From positions 1 through 64,000 of the forward strand of contig OMVJ01000013.1 in assembly GCA_900314495.1 (NCBI GenBank): a stretch of 64,000 nt of DNA, written 5' to 3'. Both the position numbers and the translations under genes were made by a program. This DNA comes from an uncultured Olsenella sp. Lineage in GTDB: Bacteria; Actinomycetota; Coriobacteriia; Coriobacteriales; Atopobiaceae. Within the stretch, counting starts at the first letter, position 1, and every line of letters begins with the position of its first letter. Shown here piece by piece: positions 1-9,028 of this stretch. The notes beneath the pieces were generated by a model. That model worked only from the letters and a program-made list of their open reading frames with translations, was not told the origin of the DNA and made no database searches.

Positions 1-40
1 CCGCGACGACGAGTAGCACCTGGCCCAACTAGCCCACACG

Positions 41-157
41 AGCTACCCCACAACCGGTCGCTTTCGGTTGTGGGGTAGCTCTTTTTCTTGATAAATTCGC
101 AGGTAGATGCACCTATCACGCTTTACCCCACAACCGAACCGAGTCGGTTGTGGGGTA
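41..157. repeat. Two-hairpin repeat element, copy A
   Basis: Two perfect palindromes share one stem sequence. Hairpin 1 has 16-base arms at 41-56 (AGCTACCCCACAACCG) and 65-80 with loop GTCGCTTT. Hairpin 2 has 13-base arms at 124-136 (TACCCCACAACCG) and 145-157 with loop AACCGAGT. They are separated by 43 bases containing TTCGCAGGTAGA. A second copy with the same stems, the same 8-base loop length and a related spacer lies at 62765-62883. It sits beyond the 3' end of the sirtuin gene. Hairpin 1 is followed on the plus strand by a T-rich run, so it could terminate transcription, but the conserved spacer and the distant copy point to a dispersed repeat family. Confidence 0.9.
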
Positions 158-203
158 GCCTCCCTAGGAATCGCTCCCGAGAGCCGCTCCCCAGAGCGGT
201 ACT

Positions 204-1148
204 CTACCGCAACTCCGCAAGCGTACTCGCAATGTCCCCGTCCAGCAGGGCCGACTGGGGCAGGATCTCCTTCGGCGCCGCGGCCTGGCCCAGGTTGAGG
301 CAGGCGTACGTGGCACGCGGGTTGCGAGCGGTGTACTGCCAGAAGGGGTACTTGATGATGCCCGGCGTGTTGTAGCCCACGCCCAGCTCCAGGAAGAGCA
401 CGCGCGACCGCGAGTATTCCTGCATGAAGTTGGCATACAGCTTGGCGTGCCGGTGCCAGCCCTCGTCCTCCACGAAGGTGTCGTCGCTACGCAGGTTCAT
501 GCTCATGGGTTTGCCGCACACAGGGCAGTGGGGAACGCACTCCTCCGGCACCGCCATGGCCGGGGTCACGCCCTCGGGCAGGGTCAGCTCGCCGTCATCC
601 GCAATGGAAAAGCCCTGGCACTTGAGCATCTCCTCAACCACCGCGCGGTTGTCATACGTCTTCTGGTGGCAAGGCTCGGAGCACTGCCACAGGCCGTAGT
701 CACCCTGGGTATAGAACAGGCGGTCCTTGCTGAAGCCCGCGCGCTGGAAGCAGTGGTCCACGTTGGTGGTCAGCACGAAGTAGTTCTTCTCGCGCACGAG
801 GTCAAGAAGCTGCTGGTAGGGCCCATCGTCCGGCAAAGCCACGTAACGATTGATGTAGATGTACCTGCTCCAGAAGGTCCAGAACTCCTCCAGCGTGGCA
901 TAGGGGTAGAAGCCGCCGGAGTACATGTCCGCAAAGTGGTACTTGTCCCCGAAGTCACCGAAGTAGCGCTGGAACCGCTCGCCATCGTAGGCCAAACCTG
1001 CCGCCGTGGAGAGGCCAGCACCGGCCCCAATGACCACGGCATCGCACTCGTCCAGCGCCTTGCGCAGCCGCGCCAGGGACTCCTCGCGCGTGGGAACCTG
1101 CGCCCTCGCTGCCGCACCCTTGCTGCCCCATCCAAACACAGCCGCCAC
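204..1148 (-). CDS. SIR2-family NAD-dependent protein (class M sirtuin-like)
   Basis: This 314-residue protein has the Rossmann NAD motif GAGAGLSTAAG (residues 41-51) and the sirtuin motif TTNVDHCFQRAGF (about 127-139). Paired cysteines that could bind the structural zinc are in WQCSEPC (about 155-160) and HCPVCG. The position that normally carries the catalytic His-Gly reads GDYGLWQC, with Gln near residue 155. As I recall the family, that substitution marks the sirtuins linked to macrodomains, which remove or add ADP-ribose on lipoylated carrier proteins, rather than classical deacetylases. No macrodomain, GcvH-L or lipoate ligase gene is adjacent. The start is GTG at 1148 behind an AGAGGA sequence. 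Downstream lies the two-hairpin repeat. The fold is secure; the activity is inferred. Confidence 0.82.
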   Translation of the reverse strand: MAAVFGWGSKGAAARAQVPTREESLARLRKALDECDAVVIGAGAGLSTAAGLAYDGERFQRYFGDFGDKYHFADMYSGGFYPYATLEEFWTFWSRYIYINRYVALPDDGPYQQLLDLVREKNYFVLTTNVDHCFQRAGFSKDRLFYTQGDYGLWQCSEPCHQKTYDNRAVVEEMLKCQGFSIADDGELTLPEGVTPAMAVPEECVPHCPVCGKPMSMNLRSDDTFVEDEGWHRHAKLYANFMQEYSRSRVLFLELGVGYNTPGIIKYPFWQYTARNPRATYACLNLGQAAAPKEILPQSALLDGDIASTLAELR

Positions 1149-1269
1149 CTATCCTCTCGCCTTAGTATCACTGCAAAACAGTATGCGGGGATACTCCGCG
1201 CAGCGAAAGAAGGCACTTTGAAGTCAGCTGGTTACCGGGAGGTAAGTGTGCAAGCTGGCAGAATCATCC

Positions 1270-2856
1270 TCACTCCAGCGGATTGTCCTGCGCATCAAGC
1301 CGCTCGATAGTGCAGTCATGCCGCTTGGTCCGAGCGTCATACGTAATGCCTGCCAACACGAGCGGGGTACCCAAGTCCCGCAGAACCTGCGGGTAATCCC
1401 GTTGATGCGCTTGGGCCAATGCGGTCTGGGCAGGCTTGTTCCACTTGAGCTCCACCAGAAGGGCGGGAAGGCGAGAACCGCTACGGGGAACATAGGCAAC
1501 TTCCGCCACACCGTGACCACTCGGCAGTTCCTCCACACGGGCGTACTCGTCTATGGCCGAAAGGAGAGCCATCTTTACCACAGAGCGCAAGGACTGCTCG
1601 TCGTTGTAGAACAGAGGGGTGGTTTCGCGGTCATGAACGCGCTGGATGCCCGCCGCGACGGCGGCCTCGTCGCCAGCTATCAGGCTCTGCAGAAGCGCGT
1701 CAGACTCCCGCACTGCCTCGACAAGCCGCGGATGTGCGCTCGCCGCAACGCTGCGAACGAATTCCCGGCGCACCTCCTCGTTGGGAATCCGCACCGTGCG
1801 AGAGCCCTCCTCGTACACCAAATAGCCTAAGTGCACCAGGAGCGTGAGCACGTCGTCGCGGCTGCGGATGCTGGTCAGGTCGTTCTGGAAGGTTCCTGGA
1901 TCGACGGGGAGCGATTCGCCGCCTATCATGCGCACGATGTCATCCTGCAAGTCTTGGAAGTTCATCTCGATGTAGGTGCGAAGAGACTCATAGGTCTCCG
2001 AACTCGTCCAATAGGAGTCGACCACGCCATTCTCGCAAGCCTGCATGACGGAGTACGGTGCGTAGACTTCACCAGCGCCCGGCAGGTCATACCCGTCGTA
2101 CCAGCGCCGCAGTTCTTCCAAGTCCAGACCGTGCCGGCTGGCAAGGGTCGCCACCTCATTGGCGGTGAAGCCTACGTAGGGCGCATACGCCCCCGGCCGC
2201 ACCATGGTGAACTCGCGGAAGTCAGTCAGCGCAGACTGGGTGCCGTAGCGTTTGATGGGTAGGATGCCCGTGAGGTACGCCGCAGCCACGGCATGCGGGG
2301 TGAAGTTGGCATTCTTGAAGAGCAGCCGCAAGAGGCGAACGTAGGATTCCTGTGCGGACGCGTTCGCCTTGTCCTCACGGAAGACGGCGTCCCACTCATC
2401 GATGACAAAGACGAACTTGAGGCCGGAGGCCCGGACGGATCCAAGAATCGACTCGGTTAGTGAGGCATCCTCAGGTAGCAACGGCCATTGTTCGCGAAGC
2501 TCGCGGACGAGCGCACTCTCCACAGCCGGCACGATGTCTGCACCGGACGCGCCCACGAAGGCAGTCATGTCGAGGTGGATCACGTTGTAAGCATTCAGAT
2601 GCCGCTCGTAGTCTGGCGACGACGCAACCGCAAGGCCCTCGAAGAGCCCATGCGAGTCACAGCCACAGCAATAGTAGGCAACCAAAGACTCCGCAGCGAA
2701 CGACTTGCCGAAACGGCGAGGCCTACTCACGCACACAAAGCGCCGCGTGGTGCCAAGAGAGGTGTTCACCAAGGCTATAAGACCGGTCTTGTCAACGTAC
2801 TCGCCGGCACGGATGAGCGAGAACCCCTCATTGCCCGGGTTTACGTAAACACCCAT
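1270..2856 (-). CDS. AAA-ATPase-like protein with C-terminal PD-(D/E)XK nuclease-like domain
   Basis: This 528-residue protein belongs to the widespread AAA-ATPase-like plus PD-(D/E)XK (DUF1703-type) family. Near the N-terminus, SRPRRFGKS replaces a canonical Walker A loop. FVFVIDEWD is the Walker B strand, and LLVELKW near the C-terminus supplies the E-x-K of the nuclease-like fold. Start: the ATG at 2856 is preceded by GGGAGGTAGGC, a better ribosome site than the GTG at 2880. A distant paralogue lies at 7334-8929. These proteins occur in multiple copies in anaerobic gut and oral bacteria; their function is not settled, and defence or mobile-element roles have been proposed. Nothing around it proves either. 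Confidence 0.85.
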   Translation of the reverse strand: MGVYVNPGNEGFSLIRAGEYVDKTGLIALVNTSLGTTRRFVCVSRPRRFGKSFAAESLVAYYCCGCDSHGLFEGLAVASSPDYERHLNAYNVIHLDMTAFVGASGADIVPAVESALVRELREQWPLLPEDASLTESILGSVRASGLKFVFVIDEWDAVFREDKANASAQESYVRLLRLLFKNANFTPHAVAAAYLTGILPIKRYGTQSALTDFREFTMVRPGAYAPYVGFTANEVATLASRHGLDLEELRRWYDGYDLPGAGEVYAPYSVMQACENGVVDSYWTSSETYESLRTYIEMNFQDLQDDIVRMIGGESLPVDPGTFQNDLTSIRSRDDVLTLLVHLGYLVYEEGSRTVRIPNEEVRREFVRSVAASAHPRLVEAVRESDALLQSLIAGDEAAVAAGIQRVHDRETTPLFYNDEQSLRSVVKMALLSAIDEYARVEELPSGHGVAEVAYVPRSGSRLPALLVELKWNKPAQTALAQAHQRDYPQVLRDLGTPLVLAGITYDARTKRHDCTIERLDAQDNPLE

Positions 2857-2908
2857 GCCTACCTCCCACTCAGTCGCCACGAAACCATGGCGCCATCATA
2901 GGACGAAA

Positions 2909-2946
2909 ACGCCCCTCGGCGCCACCGGAATGGCACCGGGGGGCGT
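2909..2946 (-). terminator. Terminator of the MetE-like gene
   Basis: Arms beginning ACGCCCC (2909) and ending GGGGCGT (2946) pair over about 15 bases with a few wobbles. On the minus strand the stem is followed by TTTTCG. It lies 26 bases past the MetE-like stop codon. Confidence 0.7.
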
Positions 2947-2971
2947 ACGATGAGACACTCTGCTTCCCGCA

Positions 2972-4111
2972 CTACTCTCCCCACACCTGCTGGGCCACAC
3001 GGCGCACCAGGGCAATCTTTGCCCACTGCTCCTCCTCGGTCAGGTTGTTGCCCTCCTCGGTGGAGCTGAAGCCGCACTGGGTGGAGAGGCGCAGACGCTC
3101 CAGTGGCACGTACTGGGCGGCCTCGCGGATGCGCGCGATCACGTCCTCCTCGCGCTCCAGCTCCGGGAACTTGCTGGTCACGAGGCCAAGCACCACCGTG
3201 CGCCCGTACTTCTGAGCCTGTGCCAGCGGCGCGAAGTCACCCGAGCGGTCCGAGTCGTACTCCAGGAAAAAGCCGTCGTAGTTGGCCTGGAACAGGTAGG
3301 GTGCCACGGGCTCGTAACCGCCGGAGCTGAACCAGGTGCTGCGGAAGTTGCCGCGGCACACGTGCGTGGTGATGGTCATGTCGGCCGGCTTGGCCTCCAG
3401 CGCCAGGTTGATGGTGTCCACGTAGCGCTGCTGCAGGGCCTCCAGGTCTATGCCCTGCTCCTGGTAGGCGGCCCGCTTGCCGGCGTCGCAGAGCTCGCCC
3501 CAGCTGGTGTCGTCGAACTGCAGGTAGCGACAGCCAAGGTCGTAGAAGGCGCGAATGGCGTGCTGGTAAGCAAGGGCAATGTCGCGGGAAAGCGCGTCCT
3601 CGTCCTGGTAGCGCTCGATGGGCTGGTAGGTGGCCTTGCCGCGCACGCAGGGAATGAGGTGCAGCATGGAGGGAGCAGGGATGGTCAGCTTGGTGGAGTA
3701 GCCGGCCGCGATGTGCTGCAGGCGCGCGAAGGCGTCCAGGAAAGGGTGGTCCGCCGGGAAGTCAACCTTGCCGGTAAAGCGCAGCTGGGCACCCTTGGGC
3801 TTGGGACCCTTGAACTCCACGGACCAGTTCTTGGTGTCCACGCGCTCCACGCCCTCCAGCGCCTCCAGGAAGTCCAGGTGCCACATGGCGCGGCGGAACT
3901 CGCCGTCCGTCACGGCGCGCAGGCCGGCCGCCTTCTCCTTGGCAACCAAGTCCGCGATGGCCAGGTCCTCCTGCATGGCCAGCGCGGTGCGGCTGAGCTT
4001 GCCGGCGGCAAAGTCTGCACGCGCCTCCTTCAGGCTTGCCGGCCGCAGGAAGCTGCCGACGATGTCGTAGGTGTAAGGCGGCTGGGCGATTGTAGTCGTG
4101 GTGTCTGCCAT
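2972..4111 (-). CDS. MetE-like cobalamin-independent methyltransferase (YxjG/YxjH type)
   Basis: This 379-residue protein matches the C-terminal catalytic half of cobalamin-independent methionine synthase, as in the stand-alone YxjG/YxjH proteins. The start VGSFLRP, TDGEFRR, the metal-ligand region TTHVCRGNFR and the late LSTQCGF cysteine are in the usual order. It lacks the N-terminal folate half of full MetE (about 750 residues), so the methyl donor may differ. A role in methionine formation or methyl salvage is inferred. The ATG at 4111 has AGAAGG upstream. The two LysR genes lie upstream on the same strand after a 109-base gap; that position suggests control by the nearer one. Confidence 0.85.
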   Translation of the reverse strand: MADTTTTIAQPPYTYDIVGSFLRPASLKEARADFAAGKLSRTALAMQEDLAIADLVAKEKAAGLRAVTDGEFRRAMWHLDFLEALEGVERVDTKNWSVEFKGPKPKGAQLRFTGKVDFPADHPFLDAFARLQHIAAGYSTKLTIPAPSMLHLIPCVRGKATYQPIERYQDEDALSRDIALAYQHAIRAFYDLGCRYLQFDDTSWGELCDAGKRAAYQEQGIDLEALQQRYVDTINLALEAKPADMTITTHVCRGNFRSTWFSSGGYEPVAPYLFQANYDGFFLEYDSDRSGDFAPLAQAQKYGRTVVLGLVTSKFPELEREEDVIARIREAAQYVPLERLRLSTQCGFSSTEEGNNLTEEEQWAKIALVRRVAQQVWGE

Positions 4112-4220
4112 GGTGGTTCCTTCTCCCCGTTCGTGACGCTCTCGTTTGACGGAGAAGATGATGCACCCGCGCCGTTTTCAAAGGAACTATCGATGCTCTA
4201 TTGTCTGCCATAGCCTGACG

Positions 4221-5138
4221 CTATGCCTCTGCCATGTATTGGCTCACGTACTCGCGCAGGATCTGCAGGTAGCGCTCCGCCGCCGGCGAGAGGGGCCTGC
4301 GCGGCTGGTGGATGTAGCCCAGCTCCATGGTGCCGCCGCCCTCCAGCGGCACCGCAACAATCTGGTCTCCGTTGAGGTCCGTGGAGAGGATGCCGGAGGA
4401 GATGGTGTACCCGTCCAAGCCAATGAGCAGGTTGAAGAGGGTCGCGCGGTCCGTAACAACGATGGCCTTGTCCACGGGCTCCGTGATGTGGGGCTCCTCC
4501 GCAAAGTAGAAGGAGTTGCGCGCGCCCTGGTCGTACGAGAGGCGCGGGTAGGGCGCCAGGTCCGCCAGCGTGACGGACGCACGCGCCGCCAGCGGGTTGC
4601 TGCGGCTCACGAACACGTGCTCGCGGGCCTGGAACAGGGGCTCAAACCGCAGCTCCGCGTCGCGCACGGCGCTGGTGAGCACCTCTCGGTTGAAGTCGTT
4701 TCGGTAAAGAACGCCCAGCTCAGAGCGTTGCAGGCGCACGTCCTCTATGGTGCCGAAGGTGGTTCCTTCGCGCAGGCTGAACTCGTAGCGGCTGGCGTCG
4801 TGCTCACGCACCAGCTGGGCAAAGGCGTTCACCACGAAGGCGTAGTGCTGGCCAGACACGGCGAACACTCGGCGAGGCGGCCTGCCGTGCTTGTACTGCT
4901 CCTCCAGGAGGTCCGCCTGCTCCACCACTTGGCGCGCGTACGAGAGGAAGCGCGTGCCGTCCTCCGTAAGGGTTACGCCGCGGCTGGTACGCTCGAAGAT
5001 GGTGATGCCCATCTCCGACTCCAGCTCGCCAATGGCCTTGGAGAGCGACGGCTGTGCAATGAAGAGACGTCCCGCCGCGGCTGTGATGGAGCCCGCAGCG
5101 GCAACCTCAACAACGTACCTGAGCTGCGTCAACGTCAT
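4221..5138 (-). CDS. LysR-family transcriptional regulator
   Basis: This 305-residue LysR regulator has an N-terminal winged helix-turn-helix (MTLTQLRYVVEVAAAGS, then AQPSLSKAI) and a periplasmic-binding-fold effector domain. The start at 5138 overlaps the stop of the upstream LysR gene by ATGA, which indicates translational coupling. Its effector domain is strikingly similar to that of the LysR protein at 17525: both have an AVS-Q-HYAF segment, an S-E-(L/I)-G-(V/I)-LY segment and a DGYTIS motif. The target is probably the MetE-like gene just downstream. A role in sensing a sulfur metabolite is inferred from this neighbour and the paralogue's neighbour. Confidence 0.9.
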   Translation of the reverse strand: MTLTQLRYVVEVAAAGSITAAAGRLFIAQPSLSKAIGELESEMGITIFERTSRGVTLTEDGTRFLSYARQVVEQADLLEEQYKHGRPPRRVFAVSGQHYAFVVNAFAQLVREHDASRYEFSLREGTTFGTIEDVRLQRSELGVLYRNDFNREVLTSAVRDAELRFEPLFQAREHVFVSRSNPLAARASVTLADLAPYPRLSYDQGARNSFYFAEEPHITEPVDKAIVVTDRATLFNLLIGLDGYTISSGILSTDLNGDQIVAVPLEGGGTMELGYIHQPRRPLSPAAERYLQILREYVSQYMAEA

Positions 5139-6046
5139 GCCCCTACCCCCTTTTCGGTCGCGGCGGAAGGCGAGTCGCCCGCCAGTTCCTCCCGCACGCA
5201 CGCGATGAACGCCTTCGTGGCCGGTGACGCCTCCGCCATGGACGGCACGGCGATGCCCAGTTCCAGCGGCTGTGGCGGGTCAAACGGAACCAGTGCCACA
5301 CTCCCCTCCCAGCGGTTGCAGATAAGCCGCTGGTTCATACTGACGCCCAGGCTGGCCTCCACCATGCGGTAGGTGGAGTAGGCGTCGCGCGTGGAGAAGC
5401 GAATGTCCGGCTTGAGGTCGTACTTGCGAATGAGCCGGTCGATGTCAGTGTCCTGGCCAGGCATGGTGATGATGAAGGGCGCCCCGTCGAAGGCGTGCAC
5501 GGGGAAGGCCTCGGCGCCCGCAAGCGGGTGGTCCGCCGGCAGCCACGCCACCTGCTCGTCTTCCACCAAGGGAATCCAGTCGCAGCCAAGCGCAGGGTCC
5601 GGCCGCGGTGCAAAGCAGCAGTCCACGCTCTTCTCCCCCAGCCAGCGACCCAGCTCCTGGTTGGAGCCCTCGCGCAGGCGCACGCGAACCTTGGGGTAGG
5701 CGTGGCCAAAGCGCCTAAGCACCGCCGGCAGCACCGTAGCGGACACGCTGAAGTAGCTGCCAACGGAAAGCACGCCCCGCAGGATGCCGCGGATTTGGCT
5801 GGAGGCCTCCTCCGCGCTGCGCTCCGCACGCACCACCTCGCGAAAGAGCGGCTCCATGTCGCGGCCGTTCTCCGTGGGGACCACGCCGCGCGCGGTACGC
5901 ACCAGCAGCGTGAAGCCCACCTCTTGCTCCAACGAGCGAATCATCCGCGTGATGCCCGGCTGCGTGTAGCCAAGGGTCCTGCCCGCCGCCGTCAGGCTGC
6001 CCTGCTCGGCAGCGACAAGAAAGGCCTCGCATTTGATTGCGTCCAT
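5135..6046 (-). CDS. LysR-family transcriptional regulator
   Basis: This 303-residue LysR regulator starts MDAIKCEAFLVAAEQGS with recognition helix region YTQPGITRMIRSLEQE. The ATG at 6046 has a GGAGG about nine bases upstream. It overlaps the next LysR gene by four bases, so the two regulators are made from one message. Its effector domain differs from those at 4221 and 17525, so the pair probably senses two signals. The divergent neighbour is the threonine-aldolase-type gene at 6212; LysR genes often regulate divergent targets, so that gene is a second candidate target. Confidence 0.9.
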   Translation of the reverse strand: MDAIKCEAFLVAAEQGSLTAAGRTLGYTQPGITRMIRSLEQEVGFTLLVRTARGVVPTENGRDMEPLFREVVRAERSAEEASSQIRGILRGVLSVGSYFSVSATVLPAVLRRFGHAYPKVRVRLREGSNQELGRWLGEKSVDCCFAPRPDPALGCDWIPLVEDEQVAWLPADHPLAGAEAFPVHAFDGAPFIITMPGQDTDIDRLIRKYDLKPDIRFSTRDAYSTYRMVEASLGVSMNQRLICNRWEGSVALVPFDPPQPLELGIAVPSMAEASPATKAFIACVREELAGDSPSAATEKGVGA

Positions 6047-6211
6047 GGTCGCACCGCCTCCTTCGCGATTTGGCTCTCAAGCTATCACATTCCGTTATGC
6101 CGCTGATGATATTCTGGCGCTTCTATTATGTCTCTTACGCTTATACAATGCACTTGTCAGCAACAAAGCGCAGGTCACGGCCACCGCCGCCCCAGCAGAA
6201 AGGACCCCGTC

Positions 6212-7267
6212 ATGCAGGAAGTAACACAGAAGCTCTTCTTCGCATCCGACTACCAGGAGGGTTGCCTCCCGCAGATTCTGGACCGCTTGACCACCACCAA
6301 CATGGAGCACGCGGCTGGCTACGGGCTGGACCCGCACAGCAAGCATGCGCGCGAGCTCATCCGCACGGCCTGCGGCACTCCCGAGGCGGAGATCCAGTTC
6401 CTGGTGGGCGGCACGCAGGCCAACGAGGTCACCATCGCCTGTGCCCTGCATCCCTGGCAGGCTGTGGTCGCCGCCACCAGCGGACACGTGAGCGTGCACG
6501 AGGCGGGCGCCATCGAGGCCGGCGGCCACAAGGTCATAGAGCTGCCGCAGCGCGAGGGCAAGATCAATGCGCAGCAGGTAGAGGCCTGTGCCGAAGCGTG
6601 GGAGACGGACGGCAACCGTGACCACATGATCCAGCCCGGCATGGTCTATGTCTCGCAACCCACGGAGTGCGGCACGCTCTACACCCGCGCGGAGCTGGAG
6701 GCCCTCTCTGCCGCCTGCCACGCGCACGGCATGCTGCTCTACGTGGACGGCGCTCGCCTGGCCTACGCCCTGGCCGCGCCAGAGAACGACGTGACGCTGA
6801 CGGACCTGGGACGGCTGTGCGACGCCTTCTACATCGGCGGCACCAAGTGCGGCGCCCTCTTCGGTGAGGCAGTGGTCGTGCCGCACCCGAGCACGATTCC
6901 CCACTTCTTCACCCAAATCAAGCAGCACGGCGCGCTGGTCGCCAAGGGGTTCGTGACAGGCAAGCAGTTCGAAGTGCTGTTTGAAGACGGACCAGACGGC
7001 TGTCTCTACCAGCGCTTGGGTGCACCCGCCATCGCGGCGGCCCAGCGCATCAAGGCCGCGCTCGCACAGAAGGGCATCCCACTGGCCATGGAGAACCCCA
7101 CCAACCAGACCTTCCTCGTGGCGGACCAGGCCCTGCTCCAGCGGCTGGACGGACGGGTGGAGTACGGCTTCTGGGAGCGCGTGGACGAGGATCACACCAT
7201 CATCCGCTTCGCGACCAGCTGGGCCACCGACGAGCGGGACGTGGACGCCCTCCTCGGCCTGCTATGA
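6212..7267 (+). CDS. Threonine aldolase-family PLP enzyme
   Basis: This 351-residue fold-type I PLP enzyme resembles low-specificity L-threonine aldolase, which cleaves threonine to glycine and acetaldehyde. FLVGGTQANE is the cofactor phosphate-binding region, LYVDGARLAYAL carries the conserved Asp, and YIGGTKCGALF holds the Schiff-base Lys. The ATG at 6212 follows AGAAAGGA; an in-frame upstream start at 6128 is rejected because its extra residues look non-coding. The stop is followed at once by a pair of palindromic repeats that may terminate transcription. A related beta-eliminating lyase function cannot be excluded. Confidence 0.86.
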   Translation: MQEVTQKLFFASDYQEGCLPQILDRLTTTNMEHAAGYGLDPHSKHARELIRTACGTPEAEIQFLVGGTQANEVTIACALHPWQAVVAATSGHVSVHEAGAIEAGGHKVIELPQREGKINAQQVEACAEAWETDGNRDHMIQPGMVYVSQPTECGTLYTRAELEALSAACHAHGMLLYVDGARLAYALAAPENDVTLTDLGRLCDAFYIGGTKCGALFGEAVVVPHPSTIPHFFTQIKQHGALVAKGFVTGKQFEVLFEDGPDGCLYQRLGAPAIAAAQRIKAALAQKGIPLAMENPTNQTFLVADQALLQRLDGRVEYGFWERVDEDHTIIRFATSWATDERDVDALLGLL

Positions 7268-7325
7268 GACAGTTGGGGACGTTTCCCAACTGTCATATGA
7301 CAAAAGGGAAACGTCCCCCTTTGTC
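7268..7325. repeat. Pair of REP-like palindromes
   Basis: The first palindrome (7268-7294) has arms GACAGTTGGG and CCCAACTGTC. The second (7299-7325) has arms GACAAAAGGG and CCCCTTTGTC around AAACGT. Related palindromes built on GGGAAACGTCCCC or GGGGGACGGTTC occur at 8998, 19136, 21860, 21930 and 26722. The first starts directly after a stop codon. Confidence 0.85.
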
Positions 7326-7333
7326 CGCCCTTG

Positions 7334-8929
7334 TCACTCGGCGATGCACCAGTCATCATCGATGGTGCGGGCCACCTCGGAGTAGACCACGCCTACCTTG
7401 GTCACGTGCTTGTCGCTCGTCGCGTAGGGGATGAGGCAGCCCTTGCCATCGATTTGCGCGATGGCGTCGGCGGACGTGGGGCGGTCTGCGTCTGCCTCGC
7501 GGTACTTGAGTTCCATGACGTAAGTCGTGCCCGGTGCCTCTATCACCACGTCAATGCGACCCGTCGCCGTGCGGACCTCGGTCTGGACGTTTGCCCCCAC
7601 CAGCCTGAGGATAAGGTAGAGCTGTGCCTGGAAGGCTTTCTCGTCCTTGGCCGCCAGGTCGTAGGGTATGCCGGCGAGGAAGGAGCGCAGCTCGCGTAGG
7701 GCCGCATCCATGTCACCGCCGCGCAGCAAGGCACGGCTGAAGCGGAACACGAACCCGTCCGTCTCCACGTCGGACTTACCCGTGTAGAAGGGGATGAGTG
7801 TCTTGGAGAGGCCCTCTGCCACCTCGGCGTTGGGAATCCCGAGCGTAAAGGCCTTGAGCAGCGGATCGTAGTCCTTGATGGTAAGGTAACCGGTCTGGTA
7901 CATGAAGGGAACAGGATCGGCCATCCCCTCGGTGGGGGCGTCAAAGGAGGATGCCGACACTTCCACCCCCTCCAGCTCCGGGAGCGTGGTATTGGAAGAG
8001 CGCAGCAAATTGACAAGTGCGTTCGGCGTGCCGGAACCGAACCAGTAGGAGTCGAGGTTCCTACGATCGAAGGCGGTGACCAAGCTGAACGGGTTGTAGA
8101 CCTCGGCCGGCTCCCGGGTGAACCGGTAGCCGTCGTAGTGCCTGCGCAGCTCCTCGCGGCATTCGGCGGACGTCATGCCCAGCTCGCCCGCAAGCCAGGC
8201 CACGTCGGGCGCGAGCGGTCCGTCCAGCTCCTCCGCCGTGATACCGCAAATGCCGCCGAACTGGGGGTCCATGCTCACGTTGACCAGGTTGTTGAGCTCA
8301 CTGAAGATGCTGAGCTGGCTGAACTTGCTGATGCCGGTGAGAAAAACGAAGGAGAGGTAGGGTTCGCACGCCTTGAGCGGGGAGTAGAACTCCCGCATGA
8401 TCTCGCGGAAGCGTTGCAGACGCTCAGGATCGTGCATTACGTTCAGCAACGGCGCATCATACTCGTCAACCAGGACTACGACGCCCTGGTCGCTCGTGGT
8501 GGCCGCGCGCCGCACAAGCGACTCCACCCGGGGCGACCAGCCTGTTATTCCCTCCTCGCGTCCGTAGATCGCTTCCATGCGGCCCAGGACCATGTCGAGC
8601 TCCCCGGCGAGCCCTTCCTCGCTGGAAGATTTGCAGGTGGATAGGTCGAGCCTGACGACGGGGTGTACAGGCCACTCCTCGCGCGTGTCGAGCCGCTCGA
8701 TGGCGAGGCCGGAGAAGAGGTCCTTGCGGCCCTGGAAGTAGGCCTCCATAGTGGAGACCAGGAGCGTCTTGCCAAAGCGGCGGGGACGGCTGAGGAAGCG
8801 ATAGTCGCCGCCGGCATTTATGAGGTTCCAGATATAGTCGGTCTTGTCCGCGTAGAGATAGCCCTCCGTGCGAATCTTTTCGAATACCTGCACCCCCACG
8901 GGGTATCGGTGCGGCGCGTCGGTGTACAT
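7334..8929 (-). CDS. AAA-ATPase-like protein with C-terminal PD-(D/E)XK nuclease-like domain
   Basis: This 531-residue protein is of the same family as the one at 1270. SRPRRFGKT near residue 50 is the P-loop-like motif, VVVLVDEYDAPL is the Walker B region, and YVMELKYREAD near residue 490 is the nuclease-like E-x-K strand. The ATG at 8929 follows AGAGGAGGG; the longer GTG start at 8953 is less likely. The gene is bracketed by near-identical REP-like palindromes at 7299-7325 and 8998-9027, so it may have moved or been inserted as a unit. Its function is unknown. Confidence 0.85.
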   Translation of the reverse strand: MYTDAPHRYPVGVQVFEKIRTEGYLYADKTDYIWNLINAGGDYRFLSRPRRFGKTLLVSTMEAYFQGRKDLFSGLAIERLDTREEWPVHPVVRLDLSTCKSSSEEGLAGELDMVLGRMEAIYGREEGITGWSPRVESLVRRAATTSDQGVVVLVDEYDAPLLNVMHDPERLQRFREIMREFYSPLKACEPYLSFVFLTGISKFSQLSIFSELNNLVNVSMDPQFGGICGITAEELDGPLAPDVAWLAGELGMTSAECREELRRHYDGYRFTREPAEVYNPFSLVTAFDRRNLDSYWFGSGTPNALVNLLRSSNTTLPELEGVEVSASSFDAPTEGMADPVPFMYQTGYLTIKDYDPLLKAFTLGIPNAEVAEGLSKTLIPFYTGKSDVETDGFVFRFSRALLRGGDMDAALRELRSFLAGIPYDLAAKDEKAFQAQLYLILRLVGANVQTEVRTATGRIDVVIEAPGTTYVMELKYREADADRPTSADAIAQIDGKGCLIPYATSDKHVTKVGVVYSEVARTIDDDWCIAE

Positions 8930-8997
8930 GGGCCCTCCTCTCTGAGTCTCCACTCATTATATCGAGCAGGCGTCGCCCACGAGATATAGGCCCAACC

Positions 8998-9027
8998 GTG
9001 ACAAAAGGGAAACGTCCCCTTTGTCAC
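8998..9027. repeat. REP-like palindrome
   Basis: Arms GTGACAAAAGGG (8998-9009) and CCCCTTTGTCAC (9016-9027) flank AAACGT. It is almost identical to 7299-7325 on the other side of the AAA-like gene. It ends two bases before the histidine phosphatase stop and may also act as its terminator. Confidence 0.85.
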
Positions 9028-9028
9028 G

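Noticed and set aside
1270-9027. A defence island built around the sirtuin and two AAA/nuclease-like proteins
   Set aside because: The genes are separated by ordinary metabolic genes and no recognised defence partner (toxin, methylase, retron, Cas) is present.
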